This document shows positions 27,101-35,682 of a stretch of 64,000 bases of DNA, piece by piece. The stretch's first letter is position 1. Each line of letters opens with the position of its first letter. Source of the DNA: Neolewinella aquimaris. GTDB taxonomy: Bacteria > Bacteroidota > Bacteroidia > Chitinophagales > Saprospiraceae. The DNA is taken from the NCBI RefSeq assembly GCF_014197245.1, contig NZ_JACIFF010000007.1, forward strand, positions 62,001 through 126,000, in the 5' to 3' direction. The notes below the pieces were generated by a model, which searched no databases, was not told the origin of the DNA, and was given only the letters and a program-made list of their open reading frames with translations. Made by a program: the position numbers and the translations under genes.

Positions 27101-29407
27101 TTAGTCCTCGGTACCAAACAGGCCCAAGTCGAAAGAAAGGTTTTTATCCGCTCCTGTACCCTTTACCCTGATGGCAACGGTATTCTTCCCCTCCCGCAAC
27201 TGAGCCTTCGCCCCGTCGATGCGCCGCACGGTATAGTGGCCGAAGCCGCCCCCGCCGGCCCTTACGTCCATTGCTATTTGGCCATTCAGGTAGACCACAA
27301 AGTCCACCCGCGTATTGATGAACTCGGCAAAGAGGTGATCCGGCACCCGGTCCACAGTGAAGTGGCGGGTCAGGTAGAGGTACTCCTCGGCATTCCAGCC
27401 AGTCCCCTTGGGTTGAAAAAAATCGGCGTAGGTGACGAAGGGGCCATTCACCCGCCGCAGTGCGGCATCTTCGGGCAGCTCACCCGTTGTCAGCAAATCA
27501 CCATCTTCAGACGAGACCATTTCCCACAGGCGGGGTTCCAGTTCCGAAGTAGCCAGAATCGGTAGCCGCCGCGCCGCCGGGGCGTAGAGGGGAGTGAAGA
27601 GTGCGGGAGATGTGGTGGTATCCAGCTTCATCACCTTTCGGTCGTAGGTCATCAGGCCGTTCACCTCCCCTTCCACGTCGGTGGTTTGGGTATAGACGGC
27701 AGCGGCAAGCCCCTGACTGCGCAGGCCGTACAGCGCCTCGATGAGCTCCCGGAAGCCGGTATCGAGTTCGGCTTGATTGGTAAAGCTCTGGTAGCCCCAG
27801 TTGCGCTTATCCCACCACAGATGCTCGGGGACGACGAGGCCGAGTCCGCCAAACTCTCCCAGCACCGAGGCGCGATTTTCTTCGGGGGCTTCCATACCGG
27901 GGCCCGGATAAAGGTGCGCATCGTACACGTCTCCTACCCCACGGTCGGTCCAGCCGCTCGGCGCGTCGACCAGCCGGGTCGGATCGTAAGCACGGGTCCA
28001 GTCGGCAATACGTTCGGTGTCGTACTGTCCCCAGCCCTCATTGAAGGGCACCCACATCGCGATGCTCGGAAAATTATACAGGGCATCAATCATTTCCCGG
28101 TATTCCCGTTCGAAGTGAACGCGATCGGTAAAGGGCTGCTGAGCGTCCCGGGCTGCTTCGGGGGCAACGAAGGAACGGTCGTGAATGTAACCGCTCGGCA
28201 TATCCTGCCACACTAGCACACCCAGGGTATCGCAGGCGTGGTAGAAGGTGGCGGGCTCGGTTTTGACGTGCTTGCGCAGCATGTTGAAGCCCCACTTTTT
28301 GGTCATCTCGATGTCGAACACCATCGCCTCCGGGGTGGGTGCGGTGTAGAGTCCGTCGGGCCACCACCCCTGATCGAGGGGACCGAACTGAAAATAGGGC
28401 ATATCGTTAAGCAGCATTACCGTATGACCATTGGCGTCCGGACCAAGACTCACCTTCCGCATACCGACGTAGCTGCCCACCTCGTCCAGCTTTTTTCCCG
28501 AGCCATCGGTGAGGGTGACGGTTAGCGGATACAGAAAGGGGTCCTCCGGCGACCATAACCGCGCGTTCGGCAGGGGGATTCGCACGGCTCCCGCCCGTGA
28601 CCCGGCCACCAGCGGCACGGTCTGCCCGGCCACCGGTTGACCGCCTGAACCCCTGATGCTCACCTGGGCGTTCAGGTCGCGGCTCAGGCTGGTGGTGTTA
28701 ATCTGCAGATCGACGGCCCCCTCATCTACGTTAGGCGTCACCTTCAGTGAGGTGATGTATTCCTGGGGCACCGCTTCCAACCAGACCGTCTGCCAGATGC
28801 CGGTGACCGGGGTGTAGAAGATGCCGCCGGGCTCACTGACTTGTTTTCCGCGGGGTTGCAATCCGGCGTCGGTGGGGTCCCAAACCCGGATGGTCAGCTC
28901 CTGCGCGCCGCCGCGCCGCAAAAAGTCAGTCACGTCGAAGCTGAACGGCACGTAGCCCCCTTCGTGACCCCCGACAACCCGGCCGTTGACGTACACCGTA
29001 GCGCGGAAGTCTACGGCTCCAAAGTGAAGTAAAAGTCGCTCCCCATCCGTCCGCGGCGGTACCGTAAAATTGCGGCGGTACCAGAGGTATTGGTCCTTGC
29101 CCACCAGCTTTTTCACGCCGCTGAGGGTGGATTCGACCGCGAAGGGTACCAGGATCTTGCCGTCGTACTTTTTGGGTGCGGTGGTCTGGGCAAGGAGAGT
29201 GATCGCGTAATCCCACTTGCCGTTCAGATTGACCCAGTTGTCGCGGGTGAGCTGGGGACGGGGATAGACGTTCCAGGGGGTTTCCTGGCTGACCTCGTCG
29301 GTCCAGGGGGTAGACAGTTGAAACTGGAGGACGTTTTCTTCCTGGGCCATCAGTACGGCAGCAGATAAAAATAGGACGGCTAGGAGCCATCTGCGGGAAA
29401 CCGGCAT
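27101..29407 (-). CDS. Glycoside hydrolase family 2 enzyme
   Basis: The 768-residue protein has a signal peptide (MPVSRRWLLAVLFLSAAVLMAQ). It has the GH2 layout: sugar-binding jelly roll (about 45-215, LLHFGAVDFRATVYVNGRVV), Ig-like domain (about 215-325), TIM barrel (about 325-590) and a C-terminal jelly-roll-like region. The acid/base is E457 in VPFNEGWGQYD and the nucleophile E518 in VLGEFGGLGL. GH2 covers beta-galactosidase, beta-mannosidase and glucuronidase; the specificity cannot be read here. I moved the start to ATG 29407, where the signal peptide begins. It lies 3 kb from a sulfatase gene and may add to glycan breakdown. Confidence 0.92.
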   Translation of the reverse strand: MPVSRRWLLAVLFLSAAVLMAQEENVLQFQLSTPWTDEVSQETPWNVYPRPQLTRDNWVNLNGKWDYAITLLAQTTAPKKYDGKILVPFAVESTLSGVKKLVGKDQYLWYRRNFTVPPRTDGERLLLHFGAVDFRATVYVNGRVVGGHEGGYVPFSFDVTDFLRRGGAQELTIRVWDPTDAGLQPRGKQVSEPGGIFYTPVTGIWQTVWLEAVPQEYITSLKVTPNVDEGAVDLQINTTSLSRDLNAQVSIRGSGGQPVAGQTVPLVAGSRAGAVRIPLPNARLWSPEDPFLYPLTVTLTDGSGKKLDEVGSYVGMRKVSLGPDANGHTVMLLNDMPYFQFGPLDQGWWPDGLYTAPTPEAMVFDIEMTKKWGFNMLRKHVKTEPATFYHACDTLGVLVWQDMPSGYIHDRSFVAPEAARDAQQPFTDRVHFEREYREMIDALYNFPSIAMWVPFNEGWGQYDTERIADWTRAYDPTRLVDAPSGWTDRGVGDVYDAHLYPGPGMEAPEENRASVLGEFGGLGLVVPEHLWWDKRNWGYQSFTNQAELDTGFRELIEALYGLRSQGLAAAVYTQTTDVEGEVNGLMTYDRKVMKLDTTTSPALFTPLYAPAARRLPILATSELEPRLWEMVSSEDGDLLTTGELPEDAALRRVNGPFVTYADFFQPKGTGWNAEEYLYLTRHFTVDRVPDHLFAEFINTRVDFVVYLNGQIAMDVRAGGGGFGHYTVRRIDGAKAQLREGKNTVAIRVKGTGADKNLSFDLGLFGTED

Positions 29408-29556
29408 GGGGGTGCGTTGATCGATAGAAAGTGGTCCGACCAAGTTAATGAACTTCTCTATTTGCCGGGGACATGGGTGCACCGCAATTGATTGGGAGGA
29501 TAGGCACCCTCGGCTAAACCCACCTCACCCCCTAAGCGTCTACCCGAAAAGAGCAA

Positions 29557-30429
29557 ATGAAGTATTTATTCCTCCCCCTGCTGCTGCTACTGCTCGGCTG
29601 CGAATCAAACCAAGAATCCGAACCGACGGAAACTTCAATCGCCGAGGCACCCGCCGACCCCTACGCCGACCGGATTGACGCAGCCACCGAACGCCTTAGC
29701 TCCAGCGCCCCCGCCCAAAAGGTCATGCGCGCCATTGAAGCCCACGGCGGACTGGAAAGCTGGTACGGCAACGGACCGCTCTACTACCACTTCAACTACC
29801 GGCCACTGGACGACGGAAATCCGCGCGACACTTACGTCACCAACGACTACGTCAACAGCCGCGCGGTACACCAACTGGCCAGTGATACTACCGTTCGCTA
29901 TGGCTTTGACGGTCGGGATGCCTGGTCACCCGACGGTGATCGCGTGGAAGGTATGAGCCCCCGCTTTTGGTCGCTGACCCCCTACTACTTCGTCGGCCTG
30001 CCCTTCGTACTCGCCGATGCGGGCATCAACTTCGAGGAGCTCCCCGCCGCGGAACTGGACGGCACCACCTACGACCTCGTCAAGGTTACTTACGACCAGG
30101 GTACCGGCGACGCTTCCGGCGACTACTACGTGCTCTACCTCAATCCGGAAACCGGACAACTTGACGCCCTGCGGTACATCGTCAGCTACCCCGGCTACTT
30201 TCCCGACGGCGGCAACACCCCCGAAAAGATCATGAAGATCACCGGTAAGACGAAGGTCGACGGCATCACCCTCCCCACCGGCTACACCACCCACATGTGG
30301 AACGACGGCCGGATCAGCGAGCCCGTGACCGACATTACGGTATCCGACTACGCCTACCGTTCCGACCTGCCGGAAACCTTTTTCGACCGCCCCGCGGACG
30401 CCCAGGTGTATAGCGACCTTCCGGAATAA
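29557..30429 (+). CDS. DUF6503-like lipoprotein
   Basis: The 290-residue protein starts with a lipoprotein signal (MKYLFLPLLLLLLGC, Cys 15) and an acidic tether rich in Glu, Ala and Pro (about 16-45). The rest looks like an outer-membrane lipoprotein-like beta fold: AIEAHGGLESWYGNGPLYYH near 62, YGFDGRDAWS near 113, and TTYDLVKVTYDQGTG near 167. I recognise it as DUF6503, a Bacteroidota family of unknown function that resembles LolA-like lipid-binding folds. It is divergent from the GH2 gene, and 83 bp before a sulfatase gene on the same strand. Confidence 0.75.
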   Translation: MKYLFLPLLLLLLGCESNQESEPTETSIAEAPADPYADRIDAATERLSSSAPAQKVMRAIEAHGGLESWYGNGPLYYHFNYRPLDDGNPRDTYVTNDYVNSRAVHQLASDTTVRYGFDGRDAWSPDGDRVEGMSPRFWSLTPYYFVGLPFVLADAGINFEELPAAELDGTTYDLVKVTYDQGTGDASGDYYVLYLNPETGQLDALRYIVSYPGYFPDGGNTPEKIMKITGKTKVDGITLPTGYTTHMWNDGRISEPVTDITVSDYAYRSDLPETFFDRPADAQVYSDLPE

Positions 30430-30512
30430 GCTGTACGGGAAAGCGGTGCCCCCCCGCGAAAAATTATGACGCGTATCTTTTCCCTCCCGAAAAGATCAAT
30501 CCAACCACCGTC

Positions 30513-32444
30513 ATGCTCCGCACCTTACTCGCTTCCCTGTTTTTGCTGCTCTCCCTTTTTCCCCACGCGCAGGTTACGGGCGGCGGCGCGCGGGTGCAGG
30601 GAAATCCGGAAAAGCCCAATGTTCTTTGGCTCACCATCGAGGATACCTCCCCCCAGTTCATCGGTGCGTACGGGAATCCCGATGTACATACCCCGAACAT
30701 CGACCGGCTGGCCGCCGAGGGCATTCGCTTCGAACGGGCCTTCGCGCCTGCGCCGGTATGTGCCATCTCCCGCAACGCCCTGATCACGGGCATGAGCCCG
30801 GACAAGCTGGGAACCGGCAACCACCGCAGTGCCTACCCCATTCCCGACTTCATCCGGGGGTATCCGGCCTACGTACGCGACCGGGGGTACTATACTACGA
30901 ATAATGCCAAGACGGACTACAACACCAGTCGGGCCGATGCCATCATCGCCGAATCCTGGGACGAGTCCTCCAACAAGGCCGGTTGGTGGGACCGGGCGCC
31001 CGGACAGCCCTTCTTCAGCGTGTTCAACTTCGCGGAGAGCCACCAGTCGCGTACGATGACCCAGCCCCGCCCGTGGTACGAGAAAAATGTGTTGGCTCAC
31101 CTGCCCGATTCACTCATCACCCACGCCGACGAGCTGGAGATGCTGCCCGTGTACCGCGACTCCCCGGACATGCGGGAGCACATCGCACGGGTCTATAATT
31201 CCATCAACCTCATGGATCTGCGGATTGGGGAGATGCTCGATCGCCTCGAAGCCGACGGACTCACCGACAGCACCATCGTCTTCATCTACGCCGACCACGG
31301 GGAAGCGGTGCCGGGGGGGAAAGCTACCGCTTCTGGTCTCGGCTACCGGGTACCCTTCCTGATCTGGTTTCCGGAGGCCTACCGCCACTTTTCCCCCTGG
31401 GAATCCGGCACCGTAAGTCAGGAACTCCTCACCTTTCTCGATCTCGGTCCGACCCTGATCAGTCTCACCGGCGGTACCGTTCCCGAGTACATGGACGGCC
31501 GCGCTGCACTTGGCAATGAAAGAGAACCGGCCCCGGAGTACATTTTCGCTGGCCGCAATCGCCTCGACGAGACGCCCGATCTGGCCCGCTCGGTCACCGA
31601 CGGCCGTTACCTCTATACCCGCAATTTCTTTCCCCAGTACCCGGCCCAGAAGCCCCAGAAGTACGCCGACGTATCCGATATCGTACAGGCGATCCGTGCC
31701 GACGACCGCGCCGGATTGCTCTCCGAACCCCAGTCCCGCATCCTCCGCCCCCAGCCCACCGAAACCCTCTTCGACCTACAGGCCGACCCCTGGGAACGCA
31801 ATAACCTGATCGACGATCCCGCCCACGCCGGCCGGGCCAAACGAATGCGCGAGGCCGTACGGGAGGAAATTCTGGCGGAGCGCGACGTTCACTTTCTGCC
31901 GGAAGTCGCCCTGGCAAAACTTCCTATGCCGTACACCTTCCGCCAGGATCAGAATAGCTATCACCTCAAAAACGCCCTAAAGGTCGCCCTGACCGACCCG
32001 GAAACCATCAAGGGACAACGAAAACTCATTCGGGCGCTGCACGACGACGACCAGCTGGTCCGTTACTGGGCCGCCATCGTGCTCGGCCGGGTGCCACCCT
32101 CCGCGGATGCTGTCGCTGCTTTAGAAACAGCCCTGACCGACGAGCACCCCACCGTTGCCATTTACGCCGCGGGCGCGCTCGTTCGCCACACCGACAATGC
32201 CACGGCAGCCACCGAAGTGCTCCGCACGCACGCGATGGGTGAAGATCCCTACCGCGCCCTCTCCGCCCTCCAGCAGATGCAGTACGCGGGTCCACGGATG
32301 CACGATTTTCTCCCCGATTTCCGGGCGAAGCTGAAGCAACTGGATGCCGATCCGGGGGCCGATAAGAACATGGCCTACAATCTGCGGAGCATCGTAGAGA
32401 CCAGCATATTCCTCCTCGGTGAGGGGCCGAAGCTGACTTACTGA
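30513..32444 (+). CDS. Exported sulfatase with C-terminal HEAT-like repeats
   Basis: The 643-residue protein has a signal peptide (to about residue 20) and a type I sulfatase domain with metal ligands in LWLTIEDTSPQ and YADHGEAVPGGK. The formylglycine motif is C83-A-I-S-R instead of the common C-x-P-S-R; the C-x-A-S-R subgroup of exported sulfatases also lacks the Pro, so activity is still likely. A second part (about 500-640) holds alpha-helical repeats (DDQLVRYWAAIVLGRVP, DEHPTVAIYAAGALVRHT) of the HEAT type. It needs a formylglycine-generating enzyme, not seen in the window. Its stop overlaps the next gene by 7 bp. Confidence 0.87.
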   Translation: MLRTLLASLFLLLSLFPHAQVTGGGARVQGNPEKPNVLWLTIEDTSPQFIGAYGNPDVHTPNIDRLAAEGIRFERAFAPAPVCAISRNALITGMSPDKLGTGNHRSAYPIPDFIRGYPAYVRDRGYYTTNNAKTDYNTSRADAIIAESWDESSNKAGWWDRAPGQPFFSVFNFAESHQSRTMTQPRPWYEKNVLAHLPDSLITHADELEMLPVYRDSPDMREHIARVYNSINLMDLRIGEMLDRLEADGLTDSTIVFIYADHGEAVPGGKATASGLGYRVPFLIWFPEAYRHFSPWESGTVSQELLTFLDLGPTLISLTGGTVPEYMDGRAALGNEREPAPEYIFAGRNRLDETPDLARSVTDGRYLYTRNFFPQYPAQKPQKYADVSDIVQAIRADDRAGLLSEPQSRILRPQPTETLFDLQADPWERNNLIDDPAHAGRAKRMREAVREEILAERDVHFLPEVALAKLPMPYTFRQDQNSYHLKNALKVALTDPETIKGQRKLIRALHDDDQLVRYWAAIVLGRVPPSADAVAALETALTDEHPTVAIYAAGALVRHTDNATAATEVLRTHAMGEDPYRALSALQQMQYAGPRMHDFLPDFRAKLKQLDADPGADKNMAYNLRSIVETSIFLLGEGPKLTY

Positions 32445-32941
32445 CCGTACTTTTCCACCAAGTCGCTGACGCGTTGCATATACTGGGCTACGGCCGGCCG
32501 GTCGGGAAAATCGCCGTACCAGTCTAGGTAGCCGCCGCCCTCTCCGCCGCGCACCACGCCTACGTACGGACAGCCGCCATCCGCCGCCAGGGCCGGACAG
32601 TCCTCCGTTTTTTCGATCTCGACCAGTCCGCCCATGGGCAGTGCCCGCACCGCCTCGATCACGTCCTGGGGGGCGGGACCGACTACGTTCCAGTTGTTCT
32701 CATCGGTAGCAAGGTCATCGCGGTTCAGCCGGTTATCTGGCTCATTGGTGCGTAGTCCCGCGTAGGCATTGCGGTACAGGTTTCCGTCGTGGTAGCGGAT
32801 GTAGTTCTCGCTGCCCCAGCCGCCCCGGTAGCCGAAAACGGTGGTGGGTAGGGTGCTTTCTTCCTGTTCCAGCATTTCGCCGACTTCTTCTGGTGAGGAG
32901 CATGCGCCCAGGAGCAATAGAATAAAGAGGAGGTATGGCAT
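32438..32941 (-). CDS. Lipoprotein of unknown function (paralogue of 25784-26266)
   Basis: From ATG 32941 the protein has 167 residues with a lipoprotein signal MPYLLFILLLLGAC (Cys 14). It shares with the lipoprotein at 25784-26266 the segment order GYRGGWGSENYIRYHDGNLY, CPALAADGGCPYVGVV and a C-terminal amphipathic helix QYMQRVSDLVEKY, so they form a small paralogous family with no known function. The frame extends up to 33031 but the extra 30 residues cross a long palindrome and are not signal-like, so I reject them. It is convergent with the sulfatase gene (7-bp overlap) and lies downstream of the AbiE genes. Confidence 0.7.
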   Translation of the reverse strand: MPYLLFILLLLGACSSPEEVGEMLEQEESTLPTTVFGYRGGWGSENYIRYHDGNLYRNAYAGLRTNEPDNRLNRDDLATDENNWNVVGPAPQDVIEAVRALPMGGLVEIEKTEDCPALAADGGCPYVGVVRGGEGGGYLDWYGDFPDRPAVAQYMQRVSDLVEKYGQ

Positions 32942-32995
32942 GAGATTTTGGTTTGTTCCGATAATGGAACAATTCAACGGGTGCGCAGGTGCACT

Positions 32996-33044
32996 ATTCA
33001 CACACCCGTTGGACGGGGTCACCCCGTCCAACGGGTGTGTGAAT
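32996..33044. repeat. Perfect 49-bp palindrome
   Basis: Bases 32996-33019 are the exact reverse complement of 33021-33044, with one central base. The core GGACGGGGTCACCCCGTCC (33011-33029) is the same as at 6679-6697, and in mirrored form at 37664-37682. It lies between the AbiEii stop and the lipoprotein start; no T-tract follows, so it is not a normal terminator. Confidence 0.92.
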
Positions 33045-33071
33045 GCAATGAGCGAACTGTAAAAGAATTCA

Positions 33072-33869
33072 CTAATCAGAAGATGGGCCCGGAGGGAGGG
33101 GCACCGAACGCCAAAACTTCGGAAAGTTTCTCACCCCTTCAATGTCATCATCCTGGAAAAGGAAGGGTCGTACGTCCGCCGCGAGCAGATCGAAATCGAA
33201 GGGGGCGATGCGTTCTTCGACCAACTGGCGCAGGGCATCCGGTGTTTTTACTCCAAAGCGTAGGTCGAGGTAGTCGTAGTTGAGTCCGCTGCGGTGCAGG
33301 ATCCACCGTAGGTCGTAAAAGTCCCTCCCCTTCGGTCTTTTTCGGCCGAGGATGGCGGCAATCTTTTGGCTGCCCAGCAGGTCGAGCGGTACGGCCGGCA
33401 CTTCGGTCTGGATGCCGAAACGGTCAAGGGGCAGGAGACTGCGTTGGTAGGTGAAGTGCTGTTTTTCGGTATCGAGCTTGATCAGCAATTTGGCTTCCCG
33501 GTGGCCGCTGAGGTCGTAGTCGTACAGCAGGCCCGGGAATTTAATGCTGCAGTGGTAAGCACCTTTGTAGGCGTAGCGGAGTTCCATCCTGAAGCCGCGC
33601 AGTTCCATCTGCCGCTTGATGATGCGGGCGGTTTCCTCAAACTCGGCCCGGTCGAGCCCCACGTTGTCGAAGTCGAGGTCTTCAGAGAAGCGCTCGGTGC
33701 CGTAACAGAGCCGCAGGCAGGTGCCGCCGAGAAAGGTGTACTTGTGGGCGTACTTGCAGGTGAAGAGGATGCCGAGTATTTCGTGCTGGAGGTATTCCCG
33801 GAGGAGGAATTCCTTTTCAGTGTGTAAAGAATCCGGGTAGTTCCGCAGAATTTGTTCCATTTCAATCAT
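33072..33869 (-). CDS. AbiEii-type nucleotidyltransferase toxin
   Basis: The 265-residue protein is the toxin of a type IV toxin-antitoxin (or phage-abortive) pair. The nucleotidyltransferase signature is clear: GGTCLRLCYGTERFSEDLDFD near 48, with the GG..S/T and DxD of the fold. In well-studied AbiEii and MenT toxins the enzyme adds nucleotides to tRNA and stops growth. The last part, RDFYDLRWI near 185, is typical for the family. It overlaps the antitoxin gene 8 bp upstream, as expected. Its codon usage contains more A/T-rich codons than the neighbours, which suggests horizontal transfer; I cannot quantify this. Confidence 0.88.
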   Translation of the reverse strand: MIEMEQILRNYPDSLHTEKEFLLREYLQHEILGILFTCKYAHKYTFLGGTCLRLCYGTERFSEDLDFDNVGLDRAEFEETARIIKRQMELRGFRMELRYAYKGAYHCSIKFPGLLYDYDLSGHREAKLLIKLDTEKQHFTYQRSLLPLDRFGIQTEVPAVPLDLLGSQKIAAILGRKRPKGRDFYDLRWILHRSGLNYDYLDLRFGVKTPDALRQLVEERIAPFDFDLLAADVRPFLFQDDDIEGVRNFPKFWRSVPLPPGPSSD

Positions 33870-34470
33870 CGGCCGTGACTTCTAGAAGCAAAGCAATACG
33901 TTGCATCACTACTTCGGAATCCATTACGTGGGCAAAAAGCATCAGGCGATCGTAGTTTAATTCCTGTATTCCCCATTCATCAAAGCGCATTTCCTCGATC
34001 CAGTCGCGGTCGGAAAATAGGGGCTCGAGATATGCAAGGTCCAGTAGCGCCTTTTCGGGGTACGCTATGCTATACTGACTGCCCCGCCAGGGTACGTTCT
34101 CGTATCCAAAATATAGCTCGGGCTTAATGGTATGGTATCGGTAGCGGGTATCACCGATCGACACTTCTTTCGTTTTTTTGGTGGATACCGAAATCACTTC
34201 GAATACGTGCTCCGGAATGAGGTCGTAATAATCCAGCGCACTATGCAGTGAAACGTAGGACGGTTCGTACAGGCGATTAGCGATCGCGTACTTATCCACT
34301 CGCGATTTCACTTTGAACGCATTATTTATATACAGCCCATTCCGCAGCTTTCTCACCAAGTCCTTATCCTGCCAGTACTTGAAGATATTCGGACTGAAGT
34401 TCCCGTATCGCTTCCGGATGCTCGCGGGCGTAATGAAAATCTGGTCGTCGGAGGGTGGCGGAATGGCCAT
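33862..34470 (-). CDS. AbiEi-type antitoxin/regulator, winged-helix
   Basis: The 202-residue protein starts MAIPPPSDDQIF, using ATG 34470. The ATG has AAAGGA seven bases upstream; the longer frame uses GTG 34488 and adds only six residues that are this ribosome site read as codons. Its N-terminus (about 12-55) forms a winged helix, and YVSLHSALDYYDLIPE near 80 with YSIAYPEKALLDLAYL near 140 is typical of the AbiEi family. Such proteins bind DNA in front of the operon to repress it, and counter the toxin. It is lower in G+C than the neighbours by eye. The promoter must lie in 34471-34563, where no repeated operator is obvious. Confidence 0.85.
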   Translation of the reverse strand: MAIPPPSDDQIFITPASIRKRYGNFSPNIFKYWQDKDLVRKLRNGLYINNAFKVKSRVDKYAIANRLYEPSYVSLHSALDYYDLIPEHVFEVISVSTKKTKEVSIGDTRYRYHTIKPELYFGYENVPWRGSQYSIAYPEKALLDLAYLEPLFSDRDWIEEMRFDEWGIQELNYDRLMLFAHVMDSEVVMQRIALLLEVTADD

Positions 34471-34563
34471 TTCGTTTCCTTTCTTCACTAAACGCGTGAA
34501 AAAAGGAAATGGTTCCGGATAGCATTGCTGTTTGGAAATTCATTGCTCCGGCGCGCCGCCGCC

Positions 34564-35670
34564 CTAGTAGGAATGCTCATCCAGTCGCACCTTGCCCCAG
34601 AAAGTCTTGTATACAAAGGCCGTATAGCCGATGGCCAGCGGTCCGCCGATGGCAACGAAGGTGAGCATGATGCCGAGCGACTTGTTGGAGGCAACGCCGT
34701 TGTACACCGTGATGTCGTTGCCCGCTCCACTGCTGTCGAGAATGATGACCGGATACAGCTCCATAGCGGCCGTGATGAGCAGCAGGCCCACCGTGATCGT
34801 ACTGAAGACGAAAGCCGGCAGATACTTGCGCTTGCTCACCAGCCGGGGGATGTTGGCAATGGCGAGAATGGCCAGTATCGGCACGCCGAGGAGCAACGGA
34901 TTTTCCTTCAACCCGTCCGACAGGTGGGGAATGTAGAGCAGCACGTAAAGCGTCAGAATGGCAAAGAGCAAAACGAAGGCGATGATCGACTTCTGCAGCA
35001 GCTTATTCACCTTGGCAAAGAGGCGCCCCTCGGTCTTCATGGTCAGGTAGATCGCGCCGTGCATCATGAACAGCGCCAGGGCGGTCAGGCCGACTAAAAT
35101 GGCGAAGGGGTTGATGAAATTCAGCCAGTCGCCGGAGAACTCCAGGCGATCATCGAGTGGCATGCCCAGCAGCACGTTGCCGAGCACCACCCCCAGTAGG
35201 AAAGCCAGCAGGGCGCTGGAGACGCTGTACGACACGTCCCACAAATTCTTCCACCACTGCATCGGTTCCTTACCGCGGAATTCAATGCTGATGGCCCGGA
35301 AGATCAGCGCGAAGAGGAACAGCATCAACGGTACGTACATGGCCGAAAACAGGGTACCGTACACCACGGGAAAACCGGCGAACAGGGTACCGCCCCCGAT
35401 CACGAGCCAGACCTCGTTGCCGTCCCACACCGGGCCGACGGCGTTGAGTGCGATCCGGCGACTCTCCTCCTTGCGGAAGAACAGGTGCCAGGCCCCCGCC
35501 CCCAGATCGAAGCCGTCCAGGATACCGTAGCCGGTAAAAACGGCCCCCACCACCAGGAACCAGAGCGTAGGATAATCGATGCCCAGCAGGGAAGAATAGC
35601 CGGGGGCGGCGTCGGACTCTCCGCAGGCGGTTAGTAGGAGGGCAAGCGGGAGTAGGTAGAGCAATTTCAT
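34564..35670 (-). CDS. cydB: Cytochrome bd quinol oxidase subunit II
   Basis: The 368-residue protein is CydB: eight to nine membrane helices, with VVGAVFTGYGILDGFDLGAGAWHLF near 37-60, and WDGNEVWLVIGGGTLFAGFPVVYGT near 81-105. It partners CydA in a high-affinity quinol:oxygen oxidoreductase in the inner membrane that also resists sulfide and nitric oxide. The N-terminal residues MKLLYLLPLALLLTACGES resemble a lipoprotein signal; this is unusual for CydB and may be simply a longer first helix. It follows cydA with 12 bp between. Downstream is the AbiE pair, in the same direction after a 93-bp gap. Confidence 0.92.
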   Translation of the reverse strand: MKLLYLLPLALLLTACGESDAAPGYSSLLGIDYPTLWFLVVGAVFTGYGILDGFDLGAGAWHLFFRKEESRRIALNAVGPVWDGNEVWLVIGGGTLFAGFPVVYGTLFSAMYVPLMLFLFALIFRAISIEFRGKEPMQWWKNLWDVSYSVSSALLAFLLGVVLGNVLLGMPLDDRLEFSGDWLNFINPFAILVGLTALALFMMHGAIYLTMKTEGRLFAKVNKLLQKSIIAFVLLFAILTLYVLLYIPHLSDGLKENPLLLGVPILAILAIANIPRLVSKRKYLPAFVFSTITVGLLLITAAMELYPVIILDSSGAGNDITVYNGVASNKSLGIMLTFVAIGGPLAIGYTAFVYKTFWGKVRLDEHSY

Positions 35671-35682
35671 CGGTGGGGTGAT

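Noticed and set aside
34564-35670. CydB as a lipoprotein
   Set aside because: The LLTAC at its N-terminus resembles a lipobox, but the segment is also a normal first hydrophobic helix; I noted it but do not claim lipidation.
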